Source: Cephalopachus bancanus (lineage: Eukaryota > Chordata > Mammalia > Primates > Tarsiidae). Taken from it: a stretch of DNA of 64,000 bases. The translations under genes and the position numbers were made by a program. The stretch lies in NCBI GenBank assembly GCA_027257055.1, contig JAPVLO010000401.1, positions 1,364,001 through 1,428,000 on the forward strand, read 5' to 3'. The notes under the pieces were generated by a model. The model made no database searches. It was not told the origin of the DNA and saw only the letters and a list, made by a program, of their open reading frames with translations. How positions within the stretch are numbered: the stretch's first letter is position 1; each line of letters starts with the position of its first letter. Shown one piece after another: positions 11,903 through 26,223 of the stretch.

Positions 11903-14447
11903 CCATAGCTTTCTTTTATTGATTGATTGATTTTTTTTTATTTTACAAATGTGGGGTACATTTCAGGATTAGGTATACAAGTGGTCACCATACAGGTAAA
12001 GTTTGGGCCTCCTTTTGGTCTCCACTTTGCCTGGTTTGAGAAAAGCTACCTTTATTTATGTTGGGTCCCCCAACTCCCACCCTGGCAGTATCCCACTACT
12101 ACCAATCCATTTCTTATAATATTACAATAAATGTTCAGAGTTCGCTTAAGAATGAGAACATATGGTACTCTGTTCTTTGTTTCTGTGATAGATCACTGAG
12201 TATTATAGACTCTAAACCCATCCAAATTGTTGCAAACTCCATATGTTTTTCTTCCTGTATGGCTGAGTAATATACCATTGTGTATATGTACCACATTTTT
12301 AAAAATCCAGTTCAGTTTCAATGGAAAACATGGTTGGTTGCATCTTTTTGCTATTCTGAATAGTGCTGCAATAAACATGCATATGCAGGTATCTTTTTTT
12401 TGGGAATTGTTTGAGTTACTCTGAGTATATTCCCAGTAGGAGGATTGCTGTGTCATATGGAAGGTCAATGCATAGTTCCTTTAAAAATTGCCACATGATT
12501 TTCCAAAGAGGTTGCACTAGTTTGCATTCCCACCAGCAATGTAGAAGTGTTCCCTTTTCTCTGCATCCTCGCCAGCATCTGTTGTTGTTTGTTTTATTAA
12601 TGATGGCCATTTTTACTGCAGTTAGGTGATATCTCATGTGGATTTGATTTGCGTTTCTCTGATGATTAATAAGGCTAAGTGCTTTTTCATGTGTTTGTTG
12701 ACTGTCCATGTATCTTCTTTTGAGAAGGATCTATTTTTGTCTTTTGCCCACTTTTTAATGAGGATGTTTGTTTTTTTTCCCTTTCGGCACATTTGAATTC
12801 CTTGTAGATACTGAAAGTTAGGTCTTTGTCAGATATAGAGTTGGCAAAAAAATTTTAATTCCGTTCTGTGGGCTGCCTTCCCACTCTCTTGATGGTTTCC
12901 TTGACTTTGCAGAAGCTTTTCAGTTTGATGAGGTCCCACTTGTCTATCATATCTCTTATGGCATGAGCACTTGAGGTTTTGATCAGGAGTTGGTTGCCAG
13001 TTTAATTTCCATAAGAGTGTCACCTGCATTTTCTAAGGTTCTTATAGTAAGAGGTTTTGCATTTAGATCTTTGATCCATTTAGAGTTGATTTTTGTATAT
13101 AGTGATAGGTAGGAGTCATGTTTCAATCTTCTGCATGTGGTCAGCTAGTTTTCCCAGCACCATTTACTGAATAGGTTCTCCTCTACAGGTTGTTGCTGGA
13201 TGCTTTGTTGAAGATGAGTTGATTGAGAAATTGAGATTTTGCTTCTGGGATCTCTACCCTGTTCCATTGGTCTATATGCCTAGTCTTGTTCTAATACCAG
13301 GATGTTTTGATTATTGTAGCATTATAGCAAAGTTTAAAGTCTGTAAGTGTGATACTTCCTGCTTTGTTTCTTTTGCTATAGATTGTTTTGGCTATTTGTG
13401 GTCATTTGTGTTCCCATATGAATTCTGTATTGTCATTTCCAGGTCTGAGAAGAATGATGTTGGTAATTTAATGGATATTGCATTGAATCTCGATTGCCTT
13501 TGGGAGAATAGACATCTTAACAATGATGATTTTTCCTATCCATGATCTTGGAATATTTTTCCATTTGTTTGTGTCTCCTTGAATTTCTTTGAGCAGTGTT
13601 TTGTAGTTTCAAAACAAATAGCTTGTTCTTTGAAAGGATAAAGAAGAATGATACACCCCTAGCCAGAATGACCTAGAGAAAGAGAGAAAAATCCCAAAGA
13701 AACAAAATCAAAAATGCAAATGATCAAATTACAACTGGCCCTGAAGAAATATCAAAGATTATCAGAGATTACTATGCACATCTATGTATGGAAACAAACT
13801 TGATAACCTAAATAAAATGGAGAACTTTCTGACATTACACAACCTCCCAAGATTGAAACATGAAGACATTGAGACACTAAATAGACCAATAACAACCCAG
13901 GAAATTTACTCCTTCATTAGAAAACTAACCCCCCCCAAAAAAAGTCCTGGACCAGATGGATCTCCAGCAGAGTTCTACAAACCATACAGGGAGGAGCTAA
14001 TACCAATCCTATTGAAAGTATTCCAAGCAATCAAGAAAGTCAAAACTCTCCCCAAATCATTTTATGAAGCTACCATCATACGGATACCCAAACTTGGTTA
14101 AGATCCAGCAAAAATAGAGAACTACAGGCCAATATCCCTGATGAACATAGATGAAAAAATTCTCAACAAGATTTAGCAAATCTGATCCAACAACACATCT
14201 TAAAAATCATCTACCATGGCCAAGTAGGCTTTATCCCCAGGATGCAGGACTGGTTCAACACCCACAAGACCATAAATGTAATTAAATACATCAACAGATG
14301 TAAAAACAAGAACCACATGATTATATCATTAGATGCCAGAAAAAGTTTTTGATAAAATCCAGCATCCCTTCTTGAAAAAGTCCTCAAACACCTAGGCATA
14401 GAAGGAACATACCTCAAAAAGTAAGTGCCATCTACCATAGTTTTCTT
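11903..14447 (-). mobile_element. L1 insertion with 5' inversion (twin priming), copy 1
   Basis: The left arm (about 11925-13612) is a minus-strand L1 3'UTR and ORF2 3' third. At about 13613 the orientation flips, and 13614-14434 is plus-strand ORF2 from further upstream. That arm includes a 105-residue RT fragment at 13784-14101 with the 'SPGPDGSPAEFYK' motif. Roughly 0.5 kb of ORF2 between the two arms is missing. The insert is flanked by 'ccatagctttctt' (11903-11915) and 'ccatagttttctt' (14435-14447), a target-site duplication with one mismatch, and the host old L1 continues on both sides. This is the standard outcome of twin priming. Confidence 0.85.
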
Positions 14448-14703
14448 GCCATGTCTTTGAATGATTTTGGTATTAGAGTAATGCATGCATCATAATGTGA
14501 GGGAGGAAGTATTTCTACTGTTTCTATTTTCTGAAAGAGATAGTAAACAGTTGTTCTAAGTTCTTCCTTAAGCGTTTGATAGTACTCATCAATAGTCTCA
14601 TCTTGGTTTGGTGCTTTCTGTTTTAGAAGGTTTTTAATTATTAATTCATTTCTTTAACAGATGCAGACCTAAATGATCATCTATTTTTTCTTGTGTGAAT
14701 CTT

Positions 14704-15619
14704 GATAGATTGTATTATTTATTTATTTACTTACTTATTTACTAATTTATTTATTTTAGAGTCATAGGGTATGTGTGAGGATTTGCTACCTAAACACACT
14801 GTATATAGGTGATGTTTGAGCTTTATGCAAGCCCTTTCCCCCTCTAGTAGTGAGTATGATACCATAGGGTGCTTGTGTATTCCCATCACATCACTCCCTC
14901 CTTTAGCAGTGCTCAGTGTCTGTTCTTTCTGTCTTTGTGCCCATGTGCCAGATATTTAGCACCCACTTATATGTCAGAACATGTAGTATTCAGTTTTTTG
15001 TTTCTGTGATAAATCCCAGTTTTTGCACAGCAAAAAAAACCATCAAGAATATAAAGTGATGACCCACAGAACAGGAAAAAAAATCTGCAAGCTATGCATC
15101 TGACAAATGCCTAATATCAAGGATCTATAGGGAACTCAAACAAATTAACAGGAACAAACAAACAAACAAACTTTAACCCCTTAATCAGTGGGTGAAAGAC
15201 AAGAACAGACACTTCTCAAAGACACATTTAGCCAGCAAACATATGAAAAAATTCTGAGCTTTGCTAATTATCAGATAAATACAACTCACAACTACAATGC
15301 GATACCATCTCACATGGGTCAGGTTGGCTATCATTAAAAAGTCAAAAAACAATAGATGTTGGCAAAGCTGTGGAGAAAAGGGAATGCTACTATGTGTAAA
15401 CTAGCCCAATCTTTGTGGAGAGCAGTTGGTGATTTCTCGAAGAACTGAAAATTGAGCTACCATTTGACACAGCAATCCTAATCCTGGAATATACCCAGAG
15501 GAACCTAATCTGCTCTGTCAAAAAGACATCGGTGTGCTTATGCTTATTGCAGCACTATTCACAATAGCAAAAATATAGAATCAACTAGATGTCCAACAAA
15601 AGTGGACTGGATAGATTGT
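14704..15619 (-). mobile_element. L1 insertion with 5' inversion, copy 2
   Basis: The left arm (14714-15020) is an antisense L1 3'UTR preceded by a 'ttatttatttatttacttac' tail. The right arm (15021-15609) is sense ORF2 C-terminus ('gtggagaaaagggaatgc', 'agcactattcacaatagc'), ending 'gtggactgg'. The flanks 'gatagattgt' at 14704-14713 and 15610-15619 form a 10-bp duplication, and the host antisense L1 resumes immediately. Its 3'UTR is of an older type than copies 1 and 3. Confidence 0.8.
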
Positions 15620-16965
15620 GTTTTCAAGGAGTTGGCTCATTTCATTCAGGTTATTAGAATTGTGGGCGTAATGTTTTTGTATAGTATTTATTTTTTACCT
15701 TTTTAGTGTCTAAGGGATGTGCAGTGATATTTTGACTTCCATTTCTGACACTAGTAACTTGTGTCCTTTTTTTTCTTAGTTAGCCTGGCAAGAAGCTCAT
15801 CAATTTTATTCATGTTTTTTAAAATAACAGGTTTTAGTTGTGTTGACTTTCTCTGTTGGTATCCTGTTTTCGAGTCATCTGCTCAATTTTTATTATTATT
15901 TTGCATTTAATTTGCTCTTCTTCTGCTTACTTTGTATTTAATTTACTCTTCTTTTTCTAGTTTCCTGAGGAAAAAAGATTAAATAATTGATTTTAGACTT
16001 TCTTTACTTCTAATATATGCACTAATGATATGAATTTTTCTATAAGCACTGTTTTAGCTGCATCCTGTTAATTCTGGTAAATTGTATTTTCATTTAATTC
16101 AAAATATTTTTAAATTTCTCATAAGATTTCTTTGACATATATACTATTTAGAGGTGTATTACTGATCTTTATGCATTTTGAAATTTTCCAATTATCTTTC
16201 TGTATTGACTTCTAGTTTAATTCTATTGTCTGAGAACATTGTATGATTTCTATTCTTTTACATTTGTTCAAGTATGTTTTATAGCCCAGAATGTGATCTA
16301 TCTTGGTGATTATTTTATGTGAGTTTGAGAGGAATGTGTATTCTGTTGCTGTTTGATAAATTTTTCAACTCATGTTAATTAGTACTGTTGATTGATGGTG
16401 TTACTGAGTTCAGCTATGCCTTTACTGATTTTGCCTGCCAAATCTGTCCATCCCTAAAGTGTGTTGAAGTCTCCAACCATAATAGTGCATTCATCTATAG
16501 TAAGTCCTTCCTTAAAATCATTGATATGTTCTTAGAAAACAATTTTAACATACTATATTCTGAAGGAGCTTAACTCTTGTTTATATTAATTAACCTATGA
16601 TAAAATTGGTTTTATTACATAGTACATTACTTTACTTTAAGTCACGGTTTCCAAGAACCTAATGACAATGTGAAGTGAAGATTTACTGTATTACTTCTCT
16701 AAGTTCTATTATTGTTTCTTCACATATTTAGACACTATTTTTAGGTGCTTCTTAAGAATAGTTTTTTTTTTTTTTTAAGATAATAGAGAATTGACTTTAT
16801 TATTATGTAAGGCCCTTTTAAGATCCCTGATAACTTGCTTTGCTTTGAATCCTGTTCTGCTTAAAATTAGTATAGCAAATTCTACCTTCTTTTGATTAGT
16901 GTTAGCATGGTGTATCATCCTCTATCCAATTACTTTTATACACTATATATCTTTATATAGATATT

Positions 16966-17000
16966 TGTGTGTGTGTATACACACACACACACACACACAC
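16966..17000. repeat. TG/CA microsatellite forming a 24-bp perfect palindrome
   Basis: (TG)n at 16966-16977 is directly followed by its own reverse complement (CA)n at 16978-16989, continuing to about 17000. The centre is 'gtatac'. Confidence 0.93.
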
Positions 17001-17884
17001 AAATAAGATCTATATGTATATATAATTTGGTACTTGTTAAAAAATTCTCTAAAAAGTGTAGTCTTTTGATTGGTGCTTTTAAATCATTGGTGTTAAAATT
17101 GATTACTGATCCAGTTGAATTAATATTACCCATATTTATTAGTTTTCCATGTGTTGTCCTTATTCTTAAATATGATTTTTGTCTTCCATTCTTTTCCCAA
17201 AGTGGCTTTATTTTATATTATTCCATTTTTCTTCTTCCTTTTAACTTATCAGTTTTATTTTTTAAAAATAGTAGTTTTCCCAAAGTTTGCAATATGCATT
17301 TATAACTAACCTAAATTCACTTTCAAAGAATACTATATTACTCCACAGGTAGTATGAGTACCTCATAATTTCAAAATAACCCTAATTCTCACATCCTATC
17401 CCTTGTGTCATTACTCTCACTCATTTCACTTAAACATAAGCACACATAAACATCTGAATAATCATGTATATTTTATATAATTAAACACAATGCTGCCATT
17501 ATGATTTTGAACAAACTATTATCTGACAGAACAATTTAGAATTTAAAAATGCTTTATTTTGCCTTGTTTCTTCACTGATGCTTTTCCTTTCTTAATGTAT
17601 ATCTAAATTTTTGACCTATATCATTTTCACCTCTATTTCATCCACTAATAAGTTCATCGAAGGCATTCTTCATTTCTGTTACTGAGTTTTTGATCTTTAA
17701 CATTTCTCTTTGCTTCTTAGAATTTTTATCTCTCTGGTAACCTTGCCCATTTATTTTTGCATACTGTCTACTGTATCCATGAGAGTTCTTACCATGTTAA
17801 TGATAGTTGTCATGAATTCCTATTTTCATAATTCCAACATCTCTGACATATCTGGGTCTGGTTTTAAGACTTGCTCATTTTCTT

Positions 17885-18945
17885 CAAACTGTCCTTTTTT
17901 TTTCAATAATCAATTTTTTTTATTATGATGTTGTGGGGTACAGTTAAGGGTTAGGTATACAAATACATTTCATTCAGGCACCCTATTGATTAGAGGTGCT
18001 TCCCCATCCCCAGACAGATATTTGCTCGTTAATCCCATCTCCCCCCCCATAGTTTCCCACTACTGTCAGTCATTTTCTTATAGTATTAGATTGGATGTTC
18101 AAGGTCCATTATATGAGTGAAAACATGTGATACTTGGACTTTTGTTTTTGTGAGAGGTCACTCAGTATTATAGACTTTAGTTCCATCCAGGTTGCTGCAA
18201 AATTCATGATTTAGTTCTTTTTTATGACTGTGTAGTATTCCATTGTGTATATGTACCACATTTTTCTAATCCAATCCTCTTTTGATGGGCAGCATGGTTG
18301 CTTCCAGGTTCTTGCTATTGTGAACAATGCTGCGATAAACATAAGTGTGCAGGTGTCTTTTTTGTAGAGTGATTTGTGTTCTTCAGGATATATTCCCAGT
18401 AGGGGGATTGTGGGGTCATATGGGAGGTAGATATTTAGAGCTTTTAGGAATCGCCACACTGCTTTCCACAGAGGTTGCACTAGTTTACACTCCCACCAAC
18501 AGTGTAGAAGTGTTCCCTTTTGCCACACCCTCTCCAGCAGCTGTTATTTTTTGAGTTGTTGATAATTGCCATTCTGACTGAAGTTAGGTGGTATCTCAGT
18601 GTGGTTTTGATTTGCATCTCCCTGATGATTAGTAAAGTTGAACATTTCTTCATATGTCTGTTGGCTGCTCGGATGTCTTCCTTTGTGAAGTGTCTGTTCA
18701 TGTCTTTTGCCCATTTTATAATGGGGTTGTTTGTTTTTTTCTTTTCAGCATGTTTGAGTTCCTTGTAGATCAAAGATGTTAAGCCTTTGTCTGACCTGGT
18801 GTTGGCAAATACTTGTTCCCAGTCTGTAGGCTGTCTCCCTGCTCTCTTGAACAAAACCCAAAACCCACAGGTCATAAGAGAGACGATAGACAAGTGGGAC
18901 CTTATTAAACTGACAAGCTTCTGCAAAGCCAAACTGTCCTTTTTT
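17885..18945 (-). mobile_element. L1 insertion with 5' inversion, copy 3 (young)
   Basis: The left arm (17901-18845) is an antisense young L1 3'UTR ('ggtacagttaagggttagg') and ORF2 C-terminus. The right arm (about 18846-18929) is sense ORF2 ('gtcataagagagacgatag', 'gggaccttattaaactgac'). Comparison with the L1 at 63.5 kb shows only about 10 bp lost at the inversion joint. A perfect 16-bp duplication 'caaactgtcctttttt' lies at 17885-17900 and 18930-18945. The minus-strand open frame at 18480-18932 fuses ORF2 C-terminal sequence to antisense of the inverted arm and is not a gene. Confidence 0.9.
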
Positions 18946-19443
18946 GCTTTTTAATAGAACTTGTATTTCTTCTTAAGAGTGAGCCAGAATGTATTGGGTT
19001 AAAGGAACTGTCATAAATAACCTTTTAGTAATGTCGTGTAAGATGCTGGAGAAGGGATGGCATTCTATAGCCCCATGATTAGGCAGGCCTCAGTGTTTTA
19101 GTACATCTGTAGCTCTAGACTATAAACTCTATGTTTCTCATTTTCTCCTTACGCCTACTTAGCTGAACAGAATAGCTTGAGGAAACTGGAATTGTGTATT
19201 TTCTTGCCTCCACAAGAAAAACTAAAGACAGCTGGAGTTTAGTTTTTGTTGCTTCATAATCCATTTGCAATAAAAAAATTCCTTATTCTTCAAATGAAAA
19301 GACTTACTAGAATTGTTGTCTTAATATTTTTATGTATAATTTCAATTTCTTTTCTTTTAGGCCTATGTCCTGCAGAAAAATGTTTTAAGTTATTCCGCAC
19401 AATTTTTAAATAACAATCTTCCCATTTTATTCTCTTTTCACAG

Positions 19444-19593
19444 AAGGGTCTACTTGGGCTTGACTTCAAGTTTGCATATTTTGGCACTTCCTTTTTTTAT
19501 TATATTAATTTCCTCTGTAAAAAAAAATATCAAGGAAAGGATATCAATGCATCAGAAAATGAAAGAAAAGAAATGAATGAAACACATTTATAA
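19444..19593 (+). CDS. SLCO1B-type transporter, last coding exon, frameshifted
   Basis: The acceptor 'tcttttcacag' ends at 19443. With the 'GG' carried from 5252 the frame reads G-R-V-Y-L-G-L-T-S-S-L, then a hydrophobic stretch (the last transmembrane helix: HILALPFFIILISS), matching 'RVYLGLSS.L' of SLCO1B proteins. At 19519-19527 there are nine A where the family needs ten to keep lysine-rich 'KKKY' in frame. As written, the frame ends at TGA 19574-19576. In the +1 frame the sequence reads KKKYQGKDINASEN and runs to TAA 19591-19593, which is clearly the family's cytoplasmic tail ('KKKYQEKDINASEN'). Thus either the copy has a one-base deletion or the A-run was miscounted in assembly. Even in the conserved frame the tail stops about 30 residues earlier than in human SLCO1B1/1B3. 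Confidence 0.88.
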   Translation, partial: KGLLGLDFKFAYFGTSFFYYINFLCKKKYQGKDINASENERKEMNETHL

Positions 19594-20647
19594 TCCTTAA
19601 TAATAATGGACATTTTTGGACTTTGCTGGAATGAAGAGTGTAGCCTGCAATTAAGAAGAGAACAAATATTTCTGCTATTGTGTTTCTAACATTGTATTAA
19701 TTCTGTCAGATATTTTTTCTTTGATACATTCATAGTTATATCACAGATAATTTCTACATTTTTCACTTATAATGAAACACTTAATAATCCTATGAATTTA
19801 TAATGAAACAATTTTTTAAAAGGAGTATTCATTATTAAGGCATATTTGTGCATTGTGTTTAAGTTTAAAATATATGATTTACATAAACTTGAAATGAGAG
19901 GAAAGGTCAGTGTGTAATGAAAGAAAAAGTATTTGCTCAGGTAATTGTAAACAATAATAAAACCAATGACTAGATTATAAGTAGAGGTTAAAAAGGGAGA
20001 GATCGATTAATAACCAAAATCAGGAGAAAAGGCTGATTTTTTTAACAAGTTTAGATCATATGACTGAGCTCTGAAATCTTGCTTGAATGTATGCTTTAAT
20101 GATATCTGGTATTCAAGTTGAATCATATATGTCACATATTTTATTAATTAAAAATTTGTAATTATGTTTGACTAACAACCTCAATGCATTGTCTTTCAAC
20201 TTCTCATTAAAATACTTCTGAGGAAATGCAAATATTCAAATATTTGCAAACTATGATGCTCAGATGACATATTACAGAATGTGTTAAGTTTCTATTGGAC
20301 ACATGGAAATGGATTAAGAAATATGACTTTGAATTGACAAAGTAAAACTTATTTAAAAGGTGTGTCTTCATCCATCTGTCTGTTTTCTAAGAGAAGCAAA
20401 ATATATTTCAGTTAATCCATGAGCTGTCACCCTATTGCATGGGTGTTGATTTTGGTGCACACACACAAAAAATCTTCCACATTTCTACAAGCAGGGCAAT
20501 AAATAGAAAAAAAACCCATATATTTAGATATTTCATTTTCCAGTGGCAGGGGCTGTATTATAATGAATACTAAGACTGTAGGTTTTTTTTAGTATCAATT
20601 GGTTTTAAGGTTTTTTTTGCATTATAATCAACTGTAAACATTTTTTT
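19594..20647 (+). other. Probable SLCO1B-type 3'UTR and downstream spacer
   Basis: AT-rich and without a coding block. An AATAAA hexamer at 19957-19962 could serve as poly(A) signal for the SLCO1B-type transcript; nothing else fixes the 3' end. The end of this stretch is the CTBP2 retrocopy target site. Confidence 0.45.
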
Positions 20648-23611
<2,964 letters not shown>

Positions 23612-23869
23612 TTACTCCAGAAATTCTGAATCAAAATATTTGTCATACATCTTGCATAGCTCCTTTAAAAAGTTTTCATTTTTGTATGTTGATTTTGTAT
23701 ATTGAATTTTAATTTTTTTACCAATTATCACAATTATGTAGTGATATCTCTGAGATTTTCTCTAGGATACCTTTGAAATAATCTAAATCAGTTAATAAAA
23801 TCAAGTTGCTAGCAAAGTAATAATATTAACCAGTTTACTCCATTTTGTTTAAAACTTTCATCTTAGTTA

Positions 23870-24475
23870 CCTGCCTGACCTAAGAATCAATGCCGATGTG
23901 TGATTACAGTAACGTTCCCATGACCACAGACACCCCAGCTTTATCTCCTTTGGCCAGGTTATGCTCACTGTTGCCTGCTGACCATTACACAACTCCTTTG
24001 CCATAGCTTCCATGTAATTGTATGCTTTGTTAACCTAAATCAAATGTTACACTTTGACATTTTCATAGTTTGTTCTTATATTATGTTAGTGACTTAACCA
24101 AGGTAACTCCATTATATAATGACTTTTCTTCCTTGTCTCTATGTAACTACCTTAAACTATATCTTAATGGCAGAACTCCAGTGACTTTCTGAGCACTGGC
24201 TATACCTACCTGACATAAAATTAATCAAAGTTCCCTAACAATCAAAGTTCCCATTTTGATTGCCAAGTTGTTAGTTAATAGTTGCTATGGTCACTAAGTT
24301 GCTATGTAACCAAAGCTGCAAATTTGACCTATAAAAGCTTGTCACAAACTGCACCAATTTGCCATGAGTTTTTCTGGCATTTGCCAACTCTTGACCCACG
24401 CGTTTAATAAATTCATAATTAATTAAACTTAATTTACTGGCATAACTTCTTCTCGCTTACTCGGTCATAACACCT
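23870..24475 (+). mobile_element. Candidate solo LTR of an endogenous retrovirus
   Basis: The block has the order of an LTR promoter unit. A long U3-like stretch is followed by TATA-like 'tataaaag' at 24330-24337, then 'aataaa' at 24406-24411 about 70 bp downstream, and an end reading 'ttctcgcttactcggtcataaca'-like U5 sequence. No internal retroviral genes lie on either side. The precise ends and a 4-6 bp duplication could not be fixed, and the family is unassigned. Confidence 0.45.
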
Positions 24476-24889
24476 TGATAGAGAGAAAATCCCAGGTTAG
24501 GAGAAGGTATACTTGAGTATAACAAAGTCACACAAAATAAATATTGTCAGAATCTGGAAATTGGTCTGGAAGTTATTATATTATATTTACCTGTCCTCAG
24601 ACTGTAGAACTGAGAAAACATTCATGTATGCTATATAAGCAGAGATTTGAGAAAAACTGCCCACATTCTAGTTTAGTGAGTGCCATATCACAAATCATAT
24701 GGGATCTTTTAGATTTATATATTTTTCCATGTTTATGGAGTATGCGATGTTTCAATACATGTATTCATTGTGTAATAAACAAATCCTAGTAATCGGAATA
24801 GTCAACTTAGGCATTTGTCTTTTTTATTGTAAGGGCATTAAAAAAAGTCCTAGCTTTTTAAAATATACAATGCATTATTGTTAGTTATA
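24476..24889. other. Spacer, nothing recognised
   Basis: AT-rich sequence between the LTR candidate and an old antisense L1. Two short open frames (24544-24884) overlap one another and resemble no family I know. Confidence 0.5.
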
Positions 24890-26223
24890 GACACTCTACT
24901 GTGTGATCAAGCACCAGAACTTATCCCTATTGTCTAACTGTAACATTGACAACGTCTCCTAGTCTCCCTTTTCTCCTTATTTTTACTGGTCTTTGGTAAT
25001 CATTATTCTACTCTCAACTTCTATAAGATCAAGTCATAAAACATTCTACATATGAGTGACATTATGCAGTATTTGTCTTTCTTCACCTAACTTATTTCAC
25101 TTAATATAATGTCCCCTAGGATCATCTATGATTATGTTGTTACAAATGAAAGTTTATTCTTTTTTGTAGCCAAATAGTGTTATGTTGTGAATATATATCA
25201 CATTTTAAAATCCGTTTATTTTGATTGATTTCATATCTTGGCTATTGTGAATAGTGCTGCAAAAAATATGGGAGTGCAGAATAATATACATCCAGTAGTA
25301 GAAATGCTGGATCATATAGTACTTTCTAAGAAACTTTCATAGTGTTTCCATAGTGGCTGTAATTGTTTACTTTATACTTATAAAAGCAGTGTATAAGTTC
25401 TATTTTTTCTGTTTCTTCACCATCATTTTTTTGTCTTCATTTGATATCTTATTGAAGTTTTGATTTGATAGTAATGTGGAGCAATTTTTAAAATATACCT
25501 GTTGACTATTTGTATGTTTTCTTTGGAGGAATGTCTGTTCAGGCCTTTTGCCCATTGTTAAATCAGATTATTTGTTTGTTTGTTTGTTTTTGTTTCTGAG
25601 TTGTTTGAGTTTCTTATAAATTATTGATATTTGCCCTTTGTCAAGTGTATAATTTGCACCTCCATTCTGTAGGTTGTTTCTTCGGTTTTTAAATTTTTTT
25701 TCCTTTGATGCACCATAGCTTTTTAGTCTTATGTAATCCTATTTATTTCTCCTGTTGTTTTCCAGATTTTTCAGGTCATGTCTAATTAATCCTTGCCTAC
25801 ACTGAGGTCATGTAGTGTTTCTCCTATGTATTATTCTAGGAATTTCATAGGTTCAAGTCTCACATGTCTTTGACCCATTTTGATTTAACTTATATGTGAT
25901 GAGAAATAGAAGTCCAGTTTTATTCTATTCTTTAAGGATATCCAGTTTTCCCAGCATCATTTATAATATATACTATTTTTCTACATTGTGTGTCCTTGGT
26001 ATGATTTTTTTTTATAATCCATATTTTTTATTATGATATTGTGGAGTACAGTTAAGGGTTAGGTATACAAATACGTTTCATTCAGTCACCCTTGTTCATA
26101 AGAGGGTTTCCCCATCCCCAGACAGATATTTACTACTGTTAATCCCATCTCCCTCCTCCCCCCATAGTTTCCCACTACTGTCAGTCATTTTCTTATAGTA
26201 TTACATTGGATGTTCAAAGTCCA

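Larger units (their letters stand above)
9165..18960 (-). mobile_element. Very old L1 (antisense), host for nested insertions
   Basis: An ancient L1 read on the minus strand. Its 3'UTR lies at the left (about 9230-9600: 'acagtaaaattgaggagaaag', 'cacccagagtccatagttt', 'ggtgtcataattgtatgag'). ORF2 runs rightwards in reverse through reverse-transcriptase and endonuclease regions to about 17.3 kb, then ORF1-like sequence to about 17.88 kb and possibly a little beyond 18.95 kb. All frames are destroyed. It is interrupted by a tandem triplication (11251-11638), a 77-bp insert (11664-11740) and three L1 insertions (11916-14434, 14714-15609, 17901-18929). Between these the old sequence resumes at the same point. 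It fills most of the SLCO1B-type last intron. Confidence 0.8.

Noticed and set aside
18480..18932. 150-residue minus-strand open frame
   Set aside because: An L1 ORF2 C-terminus fused to antisense of the inverted arm of the same insertion; not a gene.
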